DNA of 64,000 nt from Bacillota bacterium (GTDB lineage Bacteria > Bacillota > UBA4882 > UBA8346). Location of the stretch: NCBI GenBank assembly GCA_023410535.1, contig JAEYPR010000001.1:62001-126000 (forward strand), read 5' to 3'. The position numbers and the translations under genes are program-made. The notes below the pieces were generated by a model, which was given only the letters and a program-made list of their open reading frames with translations, was not told where the DNA came from and did no database searches. Every line of letters begins with the position of its first letter. Position 1 is the stretch's first letter. This document shows positions 62,253-64,000 of this stretch, piece after piece.

Positions 62253-63560
62253 ATGCTCAACCAACCCGACGAACCATATATCGCGCTGCCGTCCTTTCAA
62301 GCCGCTCTCAACTGTATTCAAAGCGGCACCCCGATCACTTTCATCTCCGGCAAAGCCGGAACCGGCAAATCCACTTTTACCAAAAAAGAGCTGACCAAGC
62401 TCAAAGGCAACACCGCCTTTCTCTCGCCGACCGGGATCGCCGCCTTGAATATCGGGGGACAAACCATTCATTCCTTCTTCAACTTGGAACACGGGCTGCA
62501 GGCCTTGGACCGGATTAAGAAAAGCCGCTTGCCGGAGATCTTTCAAGGATTGGATACACTGGTCATTGACGAGATCTCGATGGTCCGGGCCGACCTGATG
62601 GATGCGGTCAATTATTCGTTGCAGATTAACCGTGGTTCGGAAGCGCCGTTTGGCGGAGTGCGGGTGGTGCTGATCGGCGATCTCTACCAGTTGCCGCCGG
62701 TGGTACAAGCGGCGGAACGGCGTGAGTTTACCGGCGGACGTTATGCGAACCGCTACTTTTTTAACGCGTTTTCGATTCGTTCGGCGATCGTCAACCAAAA
62801 TTTTCGCTACATCAAGTTTTTTGAGATCTTCCGGCAAGCCGACCCGGCGTTCATCAACCTTTTGGAGCAGGTGCGCAACTGCCGTCTCACCCCGGAACTG
62901 CTCCAAACCTTAAACGGTCGCGTCTGCGCCGAGGGGAGTCTGAATCAGTTGGAGGATATCACCGTCTTGACCTGCACCAATGAAGCGGCCAATCTTTATA
63001 ATAGCAGCAAACTGGATGCCCTGCCGTCCTTTAAACGGCTTTACCATGCCGACGTCGAGGGCAAGTTCGCCCGCGAGGACTTTCCAACCCTGCCCATCCT
63101 ACCGTTAAAAGTCGGGGCGAAAGTGATTTTTGTCAAAAACGATCCCGGCAAGGCGTGGGTCAACGGCACCACCGGCGTAATCAAAAAAATGAACGACCAT
63201 AACCTGACCATCGAAATCGCCGGAGCGGATTGCATCGTCGCCAAAGAGACCTGGGAAAAGGTGCAATACCGTTTTGCCGACGGGACATTCGAGAAGGTGG
63301 CGGTCGGGACGTTTCGCCAGTTCCCGATCAAACTTGGTTGGGCGTTGACCATTCATAAAAGCCAAAGCCTGACCCTGAACAATGTCTATCTTGACACCGG
63401 CCGGGGCGCTTTTGACTCGGGCCAGATCTACGTGGCCTTAAGCAGAGTGCGCAAGCTGGACAATCTTTATCTGAAACAGCCGATCACCAACCGGGATCTG
63501 CTGATTGACGCCAGTATCAATAAATTTTTGGATTATATTGAACGATTGGCCTGGGAGTAA
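62253..63560 (+). CDS. PIF1/RecD-like DNA helicase
   Basis: A 435-residue superfamily 1B helicase. Walker A is SGKAGTGKSTF (about residue 32), motif II VIDEISMV (about 100), motif III LIGDLYQLPPV (about 145), and late motifs include TIHKSQSLTLNNVYLD and YVALSRVRKLDNLYL (motif VI, about 390). It is compact, with no accessory N- or C-terminal domain, as in bacterial PIF1-type enzymes that act on replication or recombination intermediates. It is a single gene, divergent from the toxin-antitoxin pair; the ribosome binding site is AAGGAAAAA. Confidence 0.9.
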   Translation: MLNQPDEPYIALPSFQAALNCIQSGTPITFISGKAGTGKSTFTKKELTKLKGNTAFLSPTGIAALNIGGQTIHSFFNLEHGLQALDRIKKSRLPEIFQGLDTLVIDEISMVRADLMDAVNYSLQINRGSEAPFGGVRVVLIGDLYQLPPVVQAAERREFTGGRYANRYFFNAFSIRSAIVNQNFRYIKFFEIFRQADPAFINLLEQVRNCRLTPELLQTLNGRVCAEGSLNQLEDITVLTCTNEAANLYNSSKLDALPSFKRLYHADVEGKFAREDFPTLPILPLKVGAKVIFVKNDPGKAWVNGTTGVIKKMNDHNLTIEIAGADCIVAKETWEKVQYRFADGTFEKVAVGTFRQFPIKLGWALTIHKSQSLTLNNVYLDTGRGAFDSGQIYVALSRVRKLDNLYLKQPITNRDLLIDASINKFLDYIERLAWE

Positions 63561-63626
63561 AGGAGCATCCATCAGCTGACGCCGATTATCCTGTACCAAA
63601 TTTCGTAGTGTAGAAAAAACATCACG

Positions 63627-63658
63627 CCCCCTTTTTGCCGTGGCCGAGAGGGGGTTTT
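63627..63658 (+). terminator. Rho-independent terminator after the helicase gene
   Basis: CCCCCT / AGGGGG around a GCCG-TGGCCG loop, followed by TTTTC. Confidence 0.75.
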
Positions 63659-63843
63659 CGTTATGGATTGATTAGCACTAGGAATATCGGGGGTGAGTTG
63701 CCTCAGGTTCGATTTCCCGGAAAACTAAATTTTAGATAAAAGCTTTACAAAACGAACTAAATCATTATGCGAGGGTTCAAGCTATAATTGGTTTAGAAAA
63801 TGCCAATCAAAACGAAAGATTGCACCAAAGGAGCTGTAAAAAT

Positions 63844-64000
63844 ATGAAACCTGCCAACCGTTACATTCGCGACCTTATTGCGCAAATGACCCTCGACCAG
63901 AAGGTCGGTGCATTGCTAACCTTAGGTTTTGCCGGAACAATGGCGCGGCCGCATATTTATGAGGATATCGTCAAGTATCATTGCGGCGGTTTGCGTTTGA
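63844..64000 (+). CDS. Glycoside hydrolase family 3 protein (N-terminal part)
   Basis: The first 52 codons of a gene cut by the window edge. The sequence RYIRDLIAQMTLDQKVGALL followed by TLGFAGT is the usual start of cytoplasmic GH3 beta-glucosidases or beta-xylosidases, where the MTLEEKVGQL segment opens the catalytic barrel. No signal peptide. The ATG follows AAAGGAGCTG. A TATAAT box at 63783-63788 may be its promoter, though no good -35 is seen. It fits the polysaccharide-degrading theme. Confidence 0.85.
   Translation, partial: MKPANRYIRDLIAQMTLDQKVGALLTLGFAGTMARPHIYEDIVKYHCGGLRL

Overview
The window looks like the chromosome of a fermentative, plant-polysaccharide-degrading member of the Bacillota with roughly balanced GC content and AT-rich intergenic gaps. 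The evidence is AGGAGG-type ribosome binding sites, short Rho-independent terminators, a PrkA-YhbH-SpoVR operon typical of endospore formers, a coenzyme B12-dependent glutamate mutase pathway, a near-consensus CcpA cre site, and many glycan genes (GH130, CE7 esterase, PL22, GH38, UxuA, GH3). A secreted protein predicted to be a beta-barrel (41274-42449) hints at an outer membrane, so a diderm, spore-forming lineage (Hydrogenispora/Limnochordia-like or Halanaerobiia-like) is possible. That placement is inference. I saw no rRNA, tRNA, CRISPR array or intact insertion sequence.

Layout. 1-2705: sugar genes (GH130 end, CE7 acetyl esterase, FAD oxidoreductase). 2711-3026: a 21-bp-period repeat array with DnaA-box-like units, then a perfect sigma-A promoter driving a zinc-finger/DUF2087 regulator, a second DUF2087 protein and a GIY-YIG protein (3211-4878). 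5158-7292: MBL hydrolase, ANT(6)-type nucleotidyltransferase, zinc-ribbon membrane protein. 7457-16925: a pectin/oligouronide locus with a cre site, a structured leader, an ABC sugar importer, a PL22 oligogalacturonate lyase, an IclR regulator, malic enzyme, a cupin, a Gfo/Idh dehydrogenase and a TIM-barrel isomerase.

17075-25273: the methylaspartate (glutamate mutase) cluster, running from a regulator lacking its DNA-binding domain through glmS, glmE, mal, an AtuA-like/DUF4387 pair and a P-loop protein to glmL. 25432-31862: a TSUP exporter, a second 21-bp array, a structured leader, then an envelope acylation module of MBOAT, DltD-like and a 55-aa DltX-like microprotein, followed by two proteins of unknown function. 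32001-40508: NCS2 permease, DnaJ-ClpB chaperones, MATE exporter, acyl-CoA ligase. 40780-49153: a HEPN-like protein, the beta-barrel candidate, the AmmeMemoRadiSam pair, NadE, a HAD hydrolase, a membrane protein and a dCTP deaminase-like enzyme.

49389-53885: prkA-yhbH-spoVR. 53966-56020: an imperfect palindrome, an MBL hydrolase, a LiaF-like protein, a third 21-bp array and twin perfect hairpins. 56204-61430: a membrane-anchored PTP-like phosphatase in one operon with a GH38 alpha-mannosidase, then mannonate dehydratase. 61532-62037: a ParE-type toxin-antitoxin pair on the minus strand. 62253-64000: a PIF1-like helicase and the start of a GH3 beta-glycosidase.

The most notable items are the DltX-like microprotein that completes an acylation module outside a dlt operon, the leader RNA candidate in front of that module, and the 21-bp-period arrays at three loci, two of which share one consensus in opposite orientations.
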